Source of the DNA: Neiella marina | Lineage (GTDB): Bacteria > Pseudomonadota > Gammaproteobacteria > Enterobacterales > Neiellaceae | Direction of reading: 5' to 3' | Assembly (NCBI RefSeq): GCF_002165625.1 | Contig: NZ_NGNS01000002.1 | Span: forward strand, 62,001-126,000 | DNA: 64,000 bases | Shown here: positions 10,032 through 18,340 of the stretch, piece by piece | How the letters are laid out: each line of letters begins with the position of its first letter | Position numbering within the stretch: position 1 is the stretch's first letter | Notes under the pieces: model-generated | The model's database searches: none | Seen by the model: the letters and a program-made list of their open reading frames with translations, nothing else | Told to the model about the DNA's origin: nothing | Made by a program: the position numbers and the translations under genes

Positions 10032-10523
10032 ATGAAAATGTTCAAGAATTTAGCCATTGCATTGGCTGTTGGCGCGATGAGCGTAACGGTATCGGCCACT
10101 GAGTTGGTGAAGCAAGTACCAGCGCTTACTTTGGATGGCGCCAAATTTGTTGCTCAAGCTGCTGTTGCTAAAGCTGAATCGGAAAATTGGAATGTTGTCA
10201 TTGTGGTGGCCGATGCCGCTGGCCGCCCGATGTATCTCGAACACATGGATGGCGCCCAGCCATCAAGCCTAGAAACTGCCTTGAGCAAAGCCAAAACCTC
10301 GGTAATGTACAAGCGCCCGAGTCGCGTGTTTGCGGAGCGTGTTGGTGGCGGTGAGGTAGCGCTGATGTCGCTGACGGACATGCTGCCATTTGCCGGTGGA
10401 GTGCCCATTAAGTTAGATGGTCATGTCATTGGTGCTGTCGGAGTTAGTGGCGTGAAAGGCTTGCAAGATGAACAAATTGCACAAGCTGGCGTTGATGCGT
10501 TGCTGAAGTCGGTGAAAGACTAG
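10032..10523 (+). CDS. Secreted GlcG/HbpS-family (DUF336) protein
   Basis: 163-aa protein with a cleavable signal peptide (about residues 1-22, ending VSA-T) and a single GlcG/HbpS domain. Its family pattern is visible: 'NVVIVVADAAGRPMYLEHMDGAQPSSLETALSKAKTS' and a C-terminal 'GGVPIKLDGHVIGAVGVSG'. Family members bind haem or small ligands, or act as accessory factors, and the exact role here is unknown. AAAGGAAG lies upstream of the start. The gene is monocistronic, followed by a strong bidirectional terminator, and is the last chromosomal gene before the islands. Confidence 0.85.
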   Translation: MKMFKNLAIALAVGAMSVTVSATELVKQVPALTLDGAKFVAQAAVAKAESENWNVVIVVADAAGRPMYLEHMDGAQPSSLETALSKAKTSVMYKRPSRVFAERVGGGEVALMSLTDMLPFAGGVPIKLDGHVIGAVGVSGVKGLQDEQIAQAGVDALLKSVKD

Positions 10524-10580
10524 CATTCCATCGGGAATAACCGGGTAGCTTGATGTCGAGGTTACCCGCCCCCAACATAC

Positions 10581-10614
10581 AAAAAAGCCCCGACCAAATG
10601 GTCAGGGCTTTAAA
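10581..10614. terminator. Bidirectional intrinsic terminator
   Basis: GCCCCGACC and GGTCAGGGC arms around an AAAT loop form a strong hairpin, flanked by an A-run on the left and a T-rich stretch on the right, so it can stop transcription from both sides. It follows the GlcG-like gene. A nearly exact second copy, including the preceding ACATAC, lies 200 bases further on. Confidence 0.85.
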
Positions 10615-10780
10615 TTCTCTTAATCGCCACAGTTGATTCAATTGGGCTTTATTCCAAGCGGAATGCTCGTCTCGTCCTGAGACTCGGCCTTCGGCCCGCC
10701 CTGCGGGCGTCCAAAAACGTTCCAGACGTTATTGTCGAACCACGCTCGGCGCTTCTCATCCAGCCACAAATCGCACATAC
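10615..10780. other. Non-coding segment between duplicated terminators
   Basis: No gene is supported. It contains short GC-rich palindromes (GGCCTTCGGCC; CCGCCCTGCGGGCG) of the kind found in dispersed intergenic repeats. It is flanked on both sides by the same 34-bp terminator, so it may have arisen by a local duplication downstream of the ancestral tRNA-Phe. Confidence 0.5.
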
Positions 10781-10810
10781 AAAAAAGCCCCGACCAAATG
10801 GTCAGGGCTT
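10781..10810 (-). terminator. Ancestral tRNA-Phe terminator
   Basis: Read on the minus strand this is a GC-rich hairpin followed by a run of T, immediately downstream of the displaced tRNA-Phe 3' half at 10819. It is most simply the original chromosomal terminator of the tRNA-Thr/tRNA-Phe transcript, now separated from the functional gene by both elements. Confidence 0.75.
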
Positions 10811-10818
10811 ATTTGTAA

Positions 10819-10864
10819 TGGTGCCCAGAGGCGGAATCGAACCACCGACACGGGGATTTTCAAT
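10819..10864 (-). pseudogene. Displaced tRNA-Phe 3' half (distal attachment-site copy)
   Basis: Identical over 46 bases to the 3' portion of the intact tRNA-Phe at 63305, from the CCA end through the T-arm and variable loop to the anticodon loop, then diverging. This is the fragment left when an element carrying its own copy of the 3' half inserts into a tRNA gene. It marks the outer left end of the island pair. Confidence 0.93.
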
Positions 10865-10918
10865 GCGGTGTCGTTAGGAAATTCTTTAAAAATTAATTGA
10901 TTATTTTACAATGAAGAG

Positions 10919-10937
10919 ACTTTGCAAAAACTTTGCA
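10919..10937 (+). promoter_or_regulatory. Paired ACTTTGCA sites (putative integrase arm sites)
   Basis: Two ACTTTGCA octamers start 11 bases apart, i.e. on the same helix face, between the tRNA fragment and the integrase start. The same pair occurs in element 2 and in the 176-bp repeats by tRNA-Phe, and a single inverted copy occurs at both right ends. This arrangement suits arm-type binding sites for the tyrosine integrase. Inferred, not proven. Confidence 0.55.
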
Positions 10938-10953
10938 GAAAAAGAGTTTCTTC

Positions 10954-12237
10954 ATGGCGAATCAATTAGACAGACACGACATTTCTGACGAACTATACGT
11001 CTACCTTCAGGATAACAGCAAGCGCTGGTATGCCCGTATCAAGGTGGCTGGTAAGTGGTATAGCAAGACAACAAAGCAAAAGGAAAAAGAGAAAGCCATT
11101 GCGATGGCCTACCGACTGCAAATGGAGCTGGAAATTCTGTCCGAGAAAAACCAGTTAGTGAAGTCCAAGCGATTCAGGGACGTAGCCGAAAAAGCTATCG
11201 CCAGCATGCAGCAAGCCATCGATGATGGTGTTGGTAAGCAAATCTACCGAAACTATATCCAAGTACTCAACAAGTACCATATCCCTTTCTTTGATCGCAT
11301 TTATGTCACGTCCATCGACATTACTAAGCTCAAGGAATTCAATACTTGGCGTATCGCTCAGATGAAGCGAGTACCAGCTAAATCGACATTGCTTAATCAC
11401 AATGCTGCCATGCAGATGGTGTTCAAGGAAGCCATCGAAAACAAATGGATGTTGGCCAACCAAGTTCCCGATTTAAATACGTCAGAAGGGGAAGCACCTC
11501 AGCGCCGAGCCCACTTCACGCCACAAGAATATGAGCAGGTCATGGATTCCCTGTATGACATGATGGAAAACAGTCACAAAGAAGTAACTCGCCATATTCG
11601 ACAGCTAACAGAAGACTATGCCGAGTTTGTGATTTACACCGGAATGAGGCCGGGCTCTGAGCTAGATAACCTAACTTGGGGAGATCTGCACATCGAGCGC
11701 CATGGTGACAAGGCAACGTTTCACATCTCAGTTAGAAAAGGTAAAACCACGCTCTACACTGGCACTCGAGAAATTGTGTGCAAGAAAGCCTTGGAAATGA
11801 CGGTTAGGCATATGGTGAACCGATTTCCAAATCGCAAAGCAAGCGACAAGCTGTTTACTCTGCCTGATGGATCAACAACCTCACGAATTGGCCGCTCATT
11901 TGCTGAGGCGGTTAAAAAGGCTGGGCTGGAAAAATCACCGTCAGGTAATCGAACTCTCTATTCATTGCGACACTCTTACATAACGTGGGAATTGATTGCC
12001 CAAACGGTGCCGATTGAAGTACTTGCACGCCAATGCGGCACCAGTACCGAAATGATTGAACGGCATTACAGCCATGTTATTCCGCGAATGTATACCAAAG
12101 AGCTCTCTGGCGTTGACCTTCCTGCAAAAGAAGAAATCGAGAAGAAATGGACCAAACACAAGCAGGCTATTGGGGACAAATGGGTTGAAACGTACAAAAC
12201 ATGGGAAGCGAATTATAAGCAGCGAGGCTGTATCTAG
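10954..12237 (+). CDS. Site-specific tyrosine integrase of element 1
   Basis: 427-aa phage-type integrase expected to recombine the element into the tRNA-Phe 3' half. The N-terminal region up to about residue 170 holds arm-binding and SAM-like core-binding domains. The catalytic domain has the first Arg in 'YTGMRPGSELDNL', the R-H pair in 'TLYSLRHSYITW' and the nucleophile Tyr in 'IERHYSHVIP'. The start is ATG 10954, shared with its homologue; the upstream in-frame extension is not conserved. It differs from the element 2 integrase at only about five residues, so the two elements should recognise the same att site and may cross-mobilise. Confidence 0.95.
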   Translation: MANQLDRHDISDELYVYLQDNSKRWYARIKVAGKWYSKTTKQKEKEKAIAMAYRLQMELEILSEKNQLVKSKRFRDVAEKAIASMQQAIDDGVGKQIYRNYIQVLNKYHIPFFDRIYVTSIDITKLKEFNTWRIAQMKRVPAKSTLLNHNAAMQMVFKEAIENKWMLANQVPDLNTSEGEAPQRRAHFTPQEYEQVMDSLYDMMENSHKEVTRHIRQLTEDYAEFVIYTGMRPGSELDNLTWGDLHIERHGDKATFHISVRKGKTTLYTGTREIVCKKALEMTVRHMVNRFPNRKASDKLFTLPDGSTTSRIGRSFAEAVKKAGLEKSPSGNRTLYSLRHSYITWELIAQTVPIEVLARQCGTSTEMIERHYSHVIPRMYTKELSGVDLPAKEEIEKKWTKHKQAIGDKWVETYKTWEANYKQRGCI

Positions 12238-12461
12238 CCTCCTTGGATTAGTCTGGACGTAATCTGGCACTCTTAGATTCGAGGCTAGATCCAACCTGAT
12301 AAGTTGCTCTAACTCATTTCTGCCCCAAATCTTGTTTGATGTCTATCGTTTCCAAAATTGATTTTGATCAAATCAACCTACCCCTTAAAACTCCAGCAAA
12401 ACGCCCACTTCATATACTCAACTGCGCAGTAACATCACGATTACCTAAAAGGAGAATTAGG

Positions 12462-13409
12462 ATGTATGAGTCTATGAAGAAGTTATGCAAACGAAGGATT
12501 ATGTGTTGTTTGTTACCTGTTGCACTGGCAGCTTGCGGTGGCGGAGATGGAAGCTCAGATAGCAATACTGTGAATCAAACCCCTTTGACTGGCGTGTTTG
12601 TCGGTCCTGTTGAGGGTATTCATTTTCGGACGGTAACGCAATCTGGAATGACTAGCGATGCAGGAGAGTTCCTGTATGAAGATGGAGAGTCAGTTACTTT
12701 TGCTATTGGCGGAATCGAATTGCCGGATACGCCTGCACAGTCCAGTATAACGCCTCTTGAAATATTTGAGGCAGCAGATATTGATGATCCTGAAGTAACT
12801 AATTTAGCACGATTGCTAATATCAATAGATGTTGACGGCGACACCGACAATGGGATAAACATTTCCCAAGAAGCTCACGATGCCGCCCAAAACATGACTG
12901 TCGATTTTGCTGATGAAGATTTCGACTCCGATGTAGTAGGTCTGGTGGCAAATAGTGGCTCACCCAATAGTGCTCTGGTTGATATCGATCAAGCCCAATC
13001 CTACTTGCTCGAAACCATACATGGCGTTGAGCTTCCTAGCCAATTTAGTTACGAGTGGCTTGGGGGACGAACTTTATACATCGTTTGGTTTGATGATGAT
13101 TTAGGGGGAGTTGCAGAAGAGCTGACTGTAAGTGACGATGGCTCAGAGTTTTTTGTAACAGGGTTAATTAATAGTGATTCAGATTTTACACTTGAGATTT
13201 CAATAACTGAAGAAGGCTTGTTAGAAGTACATGACAATGAGTTTTTCAAAATAGTTTGCGGTAGTACAGAAAACTATCTCAAGACGCACTATATTGATAA
13301 CGGTGAATATGGGGGCACAGATCTCTGGTTCTTTGACCGAGACGCGGCTCTAGATTTTTCCGTAGCTTTAACCGAAGATATTTCCCCTTGCGAATCTGCT
13401 TTAGAGTAG
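12462..13409 (+). CDS. Secreted lipoprotein of unknown function
   Basis: 315 aa, starting at the ATG after AGGAG (7-base spacing); a longer upstream frame lacks a ribosome site. The N-terminus is a lipoprotein signal peptide with lipobox LAAC followed by Gly-rich and Ser/Asp-rich linker residues, so the protein should be anchored in the outer membrane or exposed at the surface. The body is acidic, with a 'GVFVGPVEGIHFRTVTQSGMTSDAGEF' type segment seen in many marine gammaproteobacterial lipoproteins of unknown role. It is monocistronic, with its own terminator, in the first cargo slot of element 1 only. Confidence 0.75.
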   Translation: MYESMKKLCKRRIMCCLLPVALAACGGGDGSSDSNTVNQTPLTGVFVGPVEGIHFRTVTQSGMTSDAGEFLYEDGESVTFAIGGIELPDTPAQSSITPLEIFEAADIDDPEVTNLARLLISIDVDGDTDNGINISQEAHDAAQNMTVDFADEDFDSDVVGLVANSGSPNSALVDIDQAQSYLLETIHGVELPSQFSYEWLGGRTLYIVWFDDDLGGVAEELTVSDDGSEFFVTGLINSDSDFTLEISITEEGLLEVHDNEFFKIVCGSTENYLKTHYIDNGEYGGTDLWFFDRDAALDFSVALTEDISPCESALE

Positions 13410-13438
13410 TTAGTTGAAGAGCGATTAATATCGATTTG

Positions 13439-13467
13439 AGCCAGCTAATAACCTAGCTGGCTTTTTC
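13439..13467 (+). terminator. Intrinsic terminator after the lipoprotein gene
   Basis: AGCCAGCTA and TAGCTGGCT form a 9-bp stem around a short loop and are followed by TTTTT. Confidence 0.85.
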
Positions 13468-13546
13468 ATATCTACTAAAAACCTCGTTAACACGAAAATG
13501 TCCAGAAATGAGTTCCGTCGTTTAGTGTGCCGGTTGTAAAGTTAGG

Positions 13547-14176
13547 TCACGCTGTGCAATCGACAGTGTCAGATCGTGTATGAGCTCGTACACCGCACTC
13601 TATTTTTTGGACGATTAAGTTTAGCCATTTTTCATCCCTGCTTGGCCTAGCATCTTCTGTATGCCAGAGCTCCACTACTTTCAGTTCCTTAAATGGATTT
13701 AGTAGTTGAGCCACTGTCGTCTCGTCCATATCTGTAAAGTCTCGCCCTCCTTTACTTCTCTCAGTATTTCCATACTTGAATGACAGATACCATGTTCCAC
13801 CATTTTTCAGCGAGCGGGTTAATTTCTTGATGACTGTTGGTAGCTCTTTACGGGCGACGTGGAGAAGCGAGGCGCACGTCCAAATCCCATCATATTTTTC
13901 TGTTTCATCTATTTCTTGGAAAGTCTTATGCTCTACGTGTATTCCGGTATAAGTGCTAGCGTGCTTGACCATTTCAAGAGATGCATCCATTGCTTCGACG
14001 GTGTATCCCATAGCTATAAAAGCTTTCGAGTCTCTACCTGAGCCACACCCTCCATCTAGAATTAAGGCTCCTTCTTGTAATCGACTGCAAAATGGCGAGT
14101 ACAAAGCTTGCATGTCTACATTGAGGGTACTTTCGACAAAAGCATTGGCGTTCTGGTTGTAGTAATCAATAGTCAT
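13547..14176 (-). CDS. Class I SAM-dependent methyltransferase
   Basis: 209 aa. Motif I is clear at 'LILDGGCGSGRDSKAF', followed by the acidic ribose-binding residue in 'YTVEAMDAS' and a motif IV-like 'YDGIWTCASLLHV'. It has no DPPY or PCQ motif, so it is not an obvious DNA base methylase. Its closest general resemblance is to small-molecule or TehB-like methyltransferases. Its ATG overlaps the stop of the HNH gene (TAATG), so the two are translationally coupled. The target is unknown; the pairing with a nuclease suggests a defence or modification role. Confidence 0.8.
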   Translation of the reverse strand: MTIDYYNQNANAFVESTLNVDMQALYSPFCSRLQEGALILDGGCGSGRDSKAFIAMGYTVEAMDASLEMVKHASTYTGIHVEHKTFQEIDETEKYDGIWTCASLLHVARKELPTVIKKLTRSLKNGGTWYLSFKYGNTERSKGGRDFTDMDETTVAQLLNPFKELKVVELWHTEDARPSRDEKWLNLIVQKIECGVRAHTRSDTVDCTA

Positions 14177-15207
14177 TAGAAAGTCATTATGCCGCGTGGT
14201 TCAGGTTGCCACTCATGGATCAGTATGGATTTGGCTGAATCATATTGTTTTTGTAAAAAGCTCCTCCGAGCCAACTCTTCCAATCCCGTTTGCTGAATAA
14301 GCGTTTGTCGGAGCGGAAGATGGCTATTAATAAAATACTCATTTCTTTTGTGGAGTCGAGATAACAACTCAATTGTTGGTACTTTGGCAAATTTGCCGCC
14401 TTCGCCTCTGTTGCAGTCTTGGCATGCTAATACCAAATTCCAAACTCCGTTCACGTTATCAACATTCTCTTTCGCGGCCCACGGCAAGAAGTGATCGACA
14501 TCCGCTAAGTTCGGTGATTTTTTATCAATGCTTATTTCGTCATAGCAATAAAAACAGCGACCTTTTTGATAGCCGTTCAAACTGTCTCTGCAACTGGTGA
14601 TATCGACACGGCGCTCGCTGTCTGAGGTGAACAAGGTTTTCAATTTTGGATCGTATTGAACTGATACGAGGTTACGGGATACACCCATGCGCCACGCTTG
14701 TTCTACCAGTCGCCAGCGAGCTTCAGTTTCATAACGGAAATTTTCAAACTGGCCACTTTCGGTCAGTTGATAAAACTTATCCGTCAGTCGAATCCCTTTG
14801 TTTGTTCTGCGCTCGTCAATAAAAAATCGGTTAGGTAACTCTTCGTTGTTCACGTTGTGGAAGGCTTTGAGTACATGGTTAAAGCCCTGTTTTATCGTCG
14901 TATTAATTAAAGAGTCTTTTTCTATTTCCATTCGGTTATATGCGGAGCATGCATCGAGAAATTTGCTGGAAGAGGAGGTGCTTTGCTTAGGAGTGTGCTG
15001 GAGGTGGGTGCAAATATGTCGGCTAAATGGCTCAGCAAGTTTCTCCAAGGTTATTAGATCATTGGGCTTGGCATGCATATCGATGAGTGATTGCGCCAGT
15101 GCAAACTTGTATGTGGCAGAATTCTTTCCAAACAATATGATTGCACGCCAACAATTCTCATTGGTTACGTCGACCTGATAAAACTCCATTAACTCTAACT
15201 CGCACAA
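14176..15207 (-). CDS. HNH endonuclease-domain protein
   Basis: 343 aa. The C-terminal half holds a complete zinc-supported HNH nuclease: 'GRCFYCYDE' (first Cys pair), 'LADVDHFLPWA' (catalytic His), 'NGVWNLVLACQDCNRGEGGKF' (Asn and second Cys pair). The N-terminal ~190 residues are helical and charged, match no family I can name, and may recognise DNA or sense a signal. It is first in a two-gene minus-strand operon with the SAM methyltransferase (TAATG overlap), in the first cargo slot of element 1. A nuclease-methyltransferase defence pair is plausible but inferred. Confidence 0.82.
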   Translation of the reverse strand: MCELELMEFYQVDVTNENCWRAIILFGKNSATYKFALAQSLIDMHAKPNDLITLEKLAEPFSRHICTHLQHTPKQSTSSSSKFLDACSAYNRMEIEKDSLINTTIKQGFNHVLKAFHNVNNEELPNRFFIDERRTNKGIRLTDKFYQLTESGQFENFRYETEARWRLVEQAWRMGVSRNLVSVQYDPKLKTLFTSDSERRVDITSCRDSLNGYQKGRCFYCYDEISIDKKSPNLADVDHFLPWAAKENVDNVNGVWNLVLACQDCNRGEGGKFAKVPTIELLSRLHKRNEYFINSHLPLRQTLIQQTGLEELARRSFLQKQYDSAKSILIHEWQPEPRGIMTF

Positions 15208-15301
15208 TTTGACTGTTGATTATGCAGAGTTTACCAGATCTATACGGGGAGCCGATTAATGTTAATTTAATAGAGCATACAATCAGTTACTCGAGAGTTG
15301 T

Positions 15302-15321
15302 GCCAGCTGCTAATAGCTGGC
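15302..15321. repeat. Short perfect hairpin downstream of the DUF2787-like gene
   Basis: GCCAGCT and AGCTGGC separated by six bases, without a T-run on either side. It sits between the 3' end of the DUF2787-like gene and the start of the HNH gene and may be a weak terminator. Confidence 0.4.
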
Positions 15322-15365
15322 TCTATTGAATAACAGTGAAGTTTTGATTTTATCCTATGGTGGTT

Positions 15366-15770
15366 TTAGTCAGGGGAAATCGTAAGAGTAAATGCCTTCA
15401 TTTCCTGCCAATAGCTCAAGAAATTCGGCTCCCAGACCACATACATATCAGTTCCTTTCTCAATAGCACATTCGCCAATCACGGATTGGAAAATGCCGCA
15501 GCCAAAGTCGAAGTCGAGGCTTTTGGTCAGCTCCGCGAAGGGACCAATACCGACATAGCAGAACTCCGTAATGTACTGGATATGCCATTGGTTGAGATGG
15601 CGCTCTAGCCTGATTTCAACAGGTCGGAACCCACCTGATTCGGCATCATAGGATTCATCTCTGAAATTTAGGGTGACGGCATTGCTGGTGACGTCTTTGA
15701 GTTGCTCGGCTAAGAGGCTTGCGAATTGCTCCGATACAGGCAGTGGTAGTGAGGTGCTTACTGTGGTCAT
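15366..15770 (-). CDS. DUF2787-like small protein (element 1 copy)
   Basis: 134 aa with no signal peptide or membrane segment. 'IQYITEFCYVG' and 'KSLDFDF' resemble the DUF2787 family of gammaproteobacterial mobile regions, recognised from memory of the family pattern. Nearly identical to 34708-35112. In both elements it is the last gene of the minus-strand block recombinase, AAA+ ATPase, DUF6641-like, DUF2787-like. The block conservation implies a maintenance role in the element rather than cargo. Function unknown. Confidence 0.75.
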   Translation of the reverse strand: MTTVSTSLPLPVSEQFASLLAEQLKDVTSNAVTLNFRDESYDAESGGFRPVEIRLERHLNQWHIQYITEFCYVGIGPFAELTKSLDFDFGCGIFQSVIGECAIEKGTDMYVVWEPNFLSYWQEMKAFTLTISPD

Positions 15771-15855
15771 GGTGTGTTCTCTTGGGTGATTTAAGAAAAA
15801 GGCCAGTAGCGACAGTGCCGCTACCGGATTTTGAGTTGTTGGATTGGTGGCTTCG

Positions 15856-16272
15856 TTACTTGGTTGGCTCTAGGAAGTTATCCAGCTCGCCTGCCACAAC
15901 AGCTTCAATGACTGTTTCGATAGTGGGAATGAGGTTTTCGGGTGAGCCCACTTCAAAGGCATGCATACCCTTGGCTATTTCCATAGGGGTATTGCCGCTT
16001 CGCACCTCGAAGTAGAGGCAGTTGTTGCGGGTGTAGAACCAAGGGCGAACGACTTTGGTGGTGGTTTTCGACACCATCTCGCCGGTTTCTTCATCCATGA
16101 TGCGCTTGCTGACCTCACGCTGTAAGGGCTTACCGTCTAAGTGGCGTTTGGCCATGTCCAGTTGCGTGTTTAGCCGCTTTAACAAGCGCTCTCGGTTACG
16201 CAGTAACGGGTTATCTTTCAAATTCTCTGGGCGTGCAGATGCCTTGAGCTTACTCAATAGTTTTGTTGCCAT
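15856..16272 (-). CDS. DUF6641-like small protein (element 1 copy)
   Basis: 138 aa, basic and helical N-terminus ('LLRNRERLLKRLNTQLDMAK') and a C-terminal segment ('ETVIEAVVAGELDNFL'). It resembles the DUF6641 family; that assignment is from memory and moderately sure. The orthologue at 35198-35614 is very close. It sits between the AAA+ ATPase and the DUF2787-like gene in the conserved block and is likely co-transcribed with them. It could be an ATPase partner, which is inference only. Confidence 0.7.
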   Translation of the reverse strand: MATKLLSKLKASARPENLKDNPLLRNRERLLKRLNTQLDMAKRHLDGKPLQREVSKRIMDEETGEMVSKTTTKVVRPWFYTRNNCLYFEVRSGNTPMEIAKGMHAFEVGSPENLIPTIETVIEAVVAGELDNFLEPTK

Positions 16273-16318
16273 GATGGGCTCCAGTTTGTGTTGGTTTGGG
16301 TGTGACTAAAACGTGTGG

Positions 16319-18337
16319 CTAGTTAATAAAGCCGATGGATTGGGGTTGTTGTTTTCGATTGTTCTCTTGCTCAAGGAGAGTCAATGCTTCTTGAGCGGTG
16401 AATGGTTTGGTTGCGTAGCGACTCCTTCTAGTCAAGATGGCGAAATCGCCGGGCGTTAAGTGTTTGAGCTGCTTTAGTTGGCGCTCTATTGCTGTGGTGG
16501 ATTTGGATTTCAGCACTTGCTTGAACAAGTGAGCTGATTGCTCAGGCTTTAGGTATTCAAAGGCCAGCTTGAAATCGAATCGCCGTGCCACGGCATGGTC
16601 GAGGTTCTTGGCAAAGTTCGTGGCCGCAAAGAGCGGGTATTCAAACTGCTCGATTTGCTGCAAGAACTCATTTACTAGTTGGATTTCATGGCTTCGTTGC
16701 ATTGAGTCTCGCGCCATGAGAAGGCTATCGACTTCATCCAAAAATAAGATGGCTTGGTTGTTGGTCGCTCGCTTGAACAGCTTGGCTACGTTTTGCTCGC
16801 TCTCCCCCACATACTTACCCAAAATATCTGAGCATTTGGCAGTAATGAGCTCTTGGTTAAGCGCATCGGCTAGGTAGTGGATATAACCTGTTTTGCCACA
16901 ACCTGGGGGACCAGTCAGTAGTACCCGTATGTCCATCAATTGCGCGACGCCACGTTTGATTTGCTTGAGCTGATTAGGCGCTGTAGTCAGATTCACGTAC
17001 CGCTCATCAAAGGCCATGGCATTTTTATATCGACTCGTTGGTGGTATGCCGGATGCCATATCAAGGTTATCCAGTACTTGACTGACAATGCCCTCAGCCG
17101 CTTTACCTTTTGAGCCAACGAATCGGGATACCTGACAGGCATTGGTGACGGTCGCAGGTGTGGCCGATGGGCTTTTAGCCAGCTCATTTACAAAGGGTTT
17201 CGATAACCTGAGTCCTTTGGCCGTGGATTGAATCAATTTGGCAATGGCATCGCGTGGAGGTTTATCAACGGCCATAACATAAGTGAATCGGCGCAAGTGG
17301 CTTGGCTCAAACACATCCACATCATTGGTTATCCAAATCGTCGGCAGCGCATTATCCTCCAACAAACTGTTGGTGGTCAGCTTTGATAACTTGGAGCCAA
17401 AGCGATATTCCGAGAAGATGTCTTCGCACTCATCGACAATCAGCATGCCTTGGGTTTGCGACGAGCAAAGCGATTGGATTAACTGCAAGTGCTGCAACCG
17501 TAAACAAGGGCTTGGCGTTAGCTCGTCATACTCTTGCTTGATGGCATTTGAGTCACCACCAATCGGGTGTACTTCATATAGCGGATAACTCAGAACCTCG
17601 GCCATGGCACGAACCAACTGAGTTTTACCTGTCCCAGCAGGACCATAAAGCAAGATGTTGAGCCCTTGGATGGGCTCGACTTTGGCCACTTCAAGCAAGC
17701 TTGCCATGATGTCAGTATCAACATGTTCAAAGTTGGATAACTGCAATTCCGCTTTGGGCGAAACCAATAAGATTTGCTGCACCAACTCATCATACGACTC
17801 AAACCGTTTGGTTGAGAGTTGTGCCACCAAGGCCGCATTTACTGGGTATAAATTGTCGAATGCAGAATTAGGCGCAAAGCGCTCTTTGTTGAACAATGGA
17901 CATTGCTTAAGCTCGCGTGTTGCAGCAACGAGCGCCTCACAGGACAAGCTCACCGTATCGGCAATGAGCTGTGTCGCATCATCAGAGAGTGATGCGCGAG
18001 CAAGCGTATCGCCAAACTCAAAATTACAGCTCATCACAACGAGCAACTTGAGTAACTCAATACTTGCTGCTGAGAGCTTCATGTGGCGTCCTAGCAGCTC
18101 ACAGTTGCTACTTAGCACATCAGTGTCATGCGTCTTGAAGCGAAAGCTTGAGAGCGTCTCTAGGAGCTTATCTTTGTCAAACAACTCGTCGTGCGAGAGT
18201 CGAACGTGATGACCTGTCATGCGCAAAAAGTCTTTGCAATTCACACTCTCAAGTGAATCTGCATCATAGTCAGAAGAGGTCAGCGCATTGATGAGATATT
18301 GAGTAATGAGCTGATGGTATTTGCGTGAAATAAACAT
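16319..18337 (-). CDS. Tandem AAA+ ATPase, two ATP-binding modules (element 1 copy)
   Basis: 672-aa protein with two AAA+ modules. Module 1 has Walker A 'LYGPAGTGKTQL' and Walker B 'GMLIVDECEDIF'. Module 2 has Walker A 'LTGPPGCGKTGYI', Walker B 'AILFLDEVDSLL', and a following arginine-rich 'HAVARRFDFKLAF' like the sensor/second region of homology of FtsH/Cdc48-type ATPases. The N-terminal ~200 residues are unassigned. It may remodel a protein or nucleoprotein complex. It ends up immediately downstream of the second recombinase (3-base gap), so the two are expected to be made together. The orthologue at 35650-37668 differs at few residues. Confidence 0.85.
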   Translation of the reverse strand: MFISRKYHQLITQYLINALTSSDYDADSLESVNCKDFLRMTGHHVRLSHDELFDKDKLLETLSSFRFKTHDTDVLSSNCELLGRHMKLSAASIELLKLLVVMSCNFEFGDTLARASLSDDATQLIADTVSLSCEALVAATRELKQCPLFNKERFAPNSAFDNLYPVNAALVAQLSTKRFESYDELVQQILLVSPKAELQLSNFEHVDTDIMASLLEVAKVEPIQGLNILLYGPAGTGKTQLVRAMAEVLSYPLYEVHPIGGDSNAIKQEYDELTPSPCLRLQHLQLIQSLCSSQTQGMLIVDECEDIFSEYRFGSKLSKLTTNSLLEDNALPTIWITNDVDVFEPSHLRRFTYVMAVDKPPRDAIAKLIQSTAKGLRLSKPFVNELAKSPSATPATVTNACQVSRFVGSKGKAAEGIVSQVLDNLDMASGIPPTSRYKNAMAFDERYVNLTTAPNQLKQIKRGVAQLMDIRVLLTGPPGCGKTGYIHYLADALNQELITAKCSDILGKYVGESEQNVAKLFKRATNNQAILFLDEVDSLLMARDSMQRSHEIQLVNEFLQQIEQFEYPLFAATNFAKNLDHAVARRFDFKLAFEYLKPEQSAHLFKQVLKSKSTTAIERQLKQLKHLTPGDFAILTRRSRYATKPFTAQEALTLLEQENNRKQQPQSIGFIN

Positions 18338-18340
18338 GCC

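Noticed and set aside
13547..14176. DNA methyltransferase of a restriction system
   Set aside because: Motif I is present but there is no DPPY/NPPY or PCQ catalytic motif.
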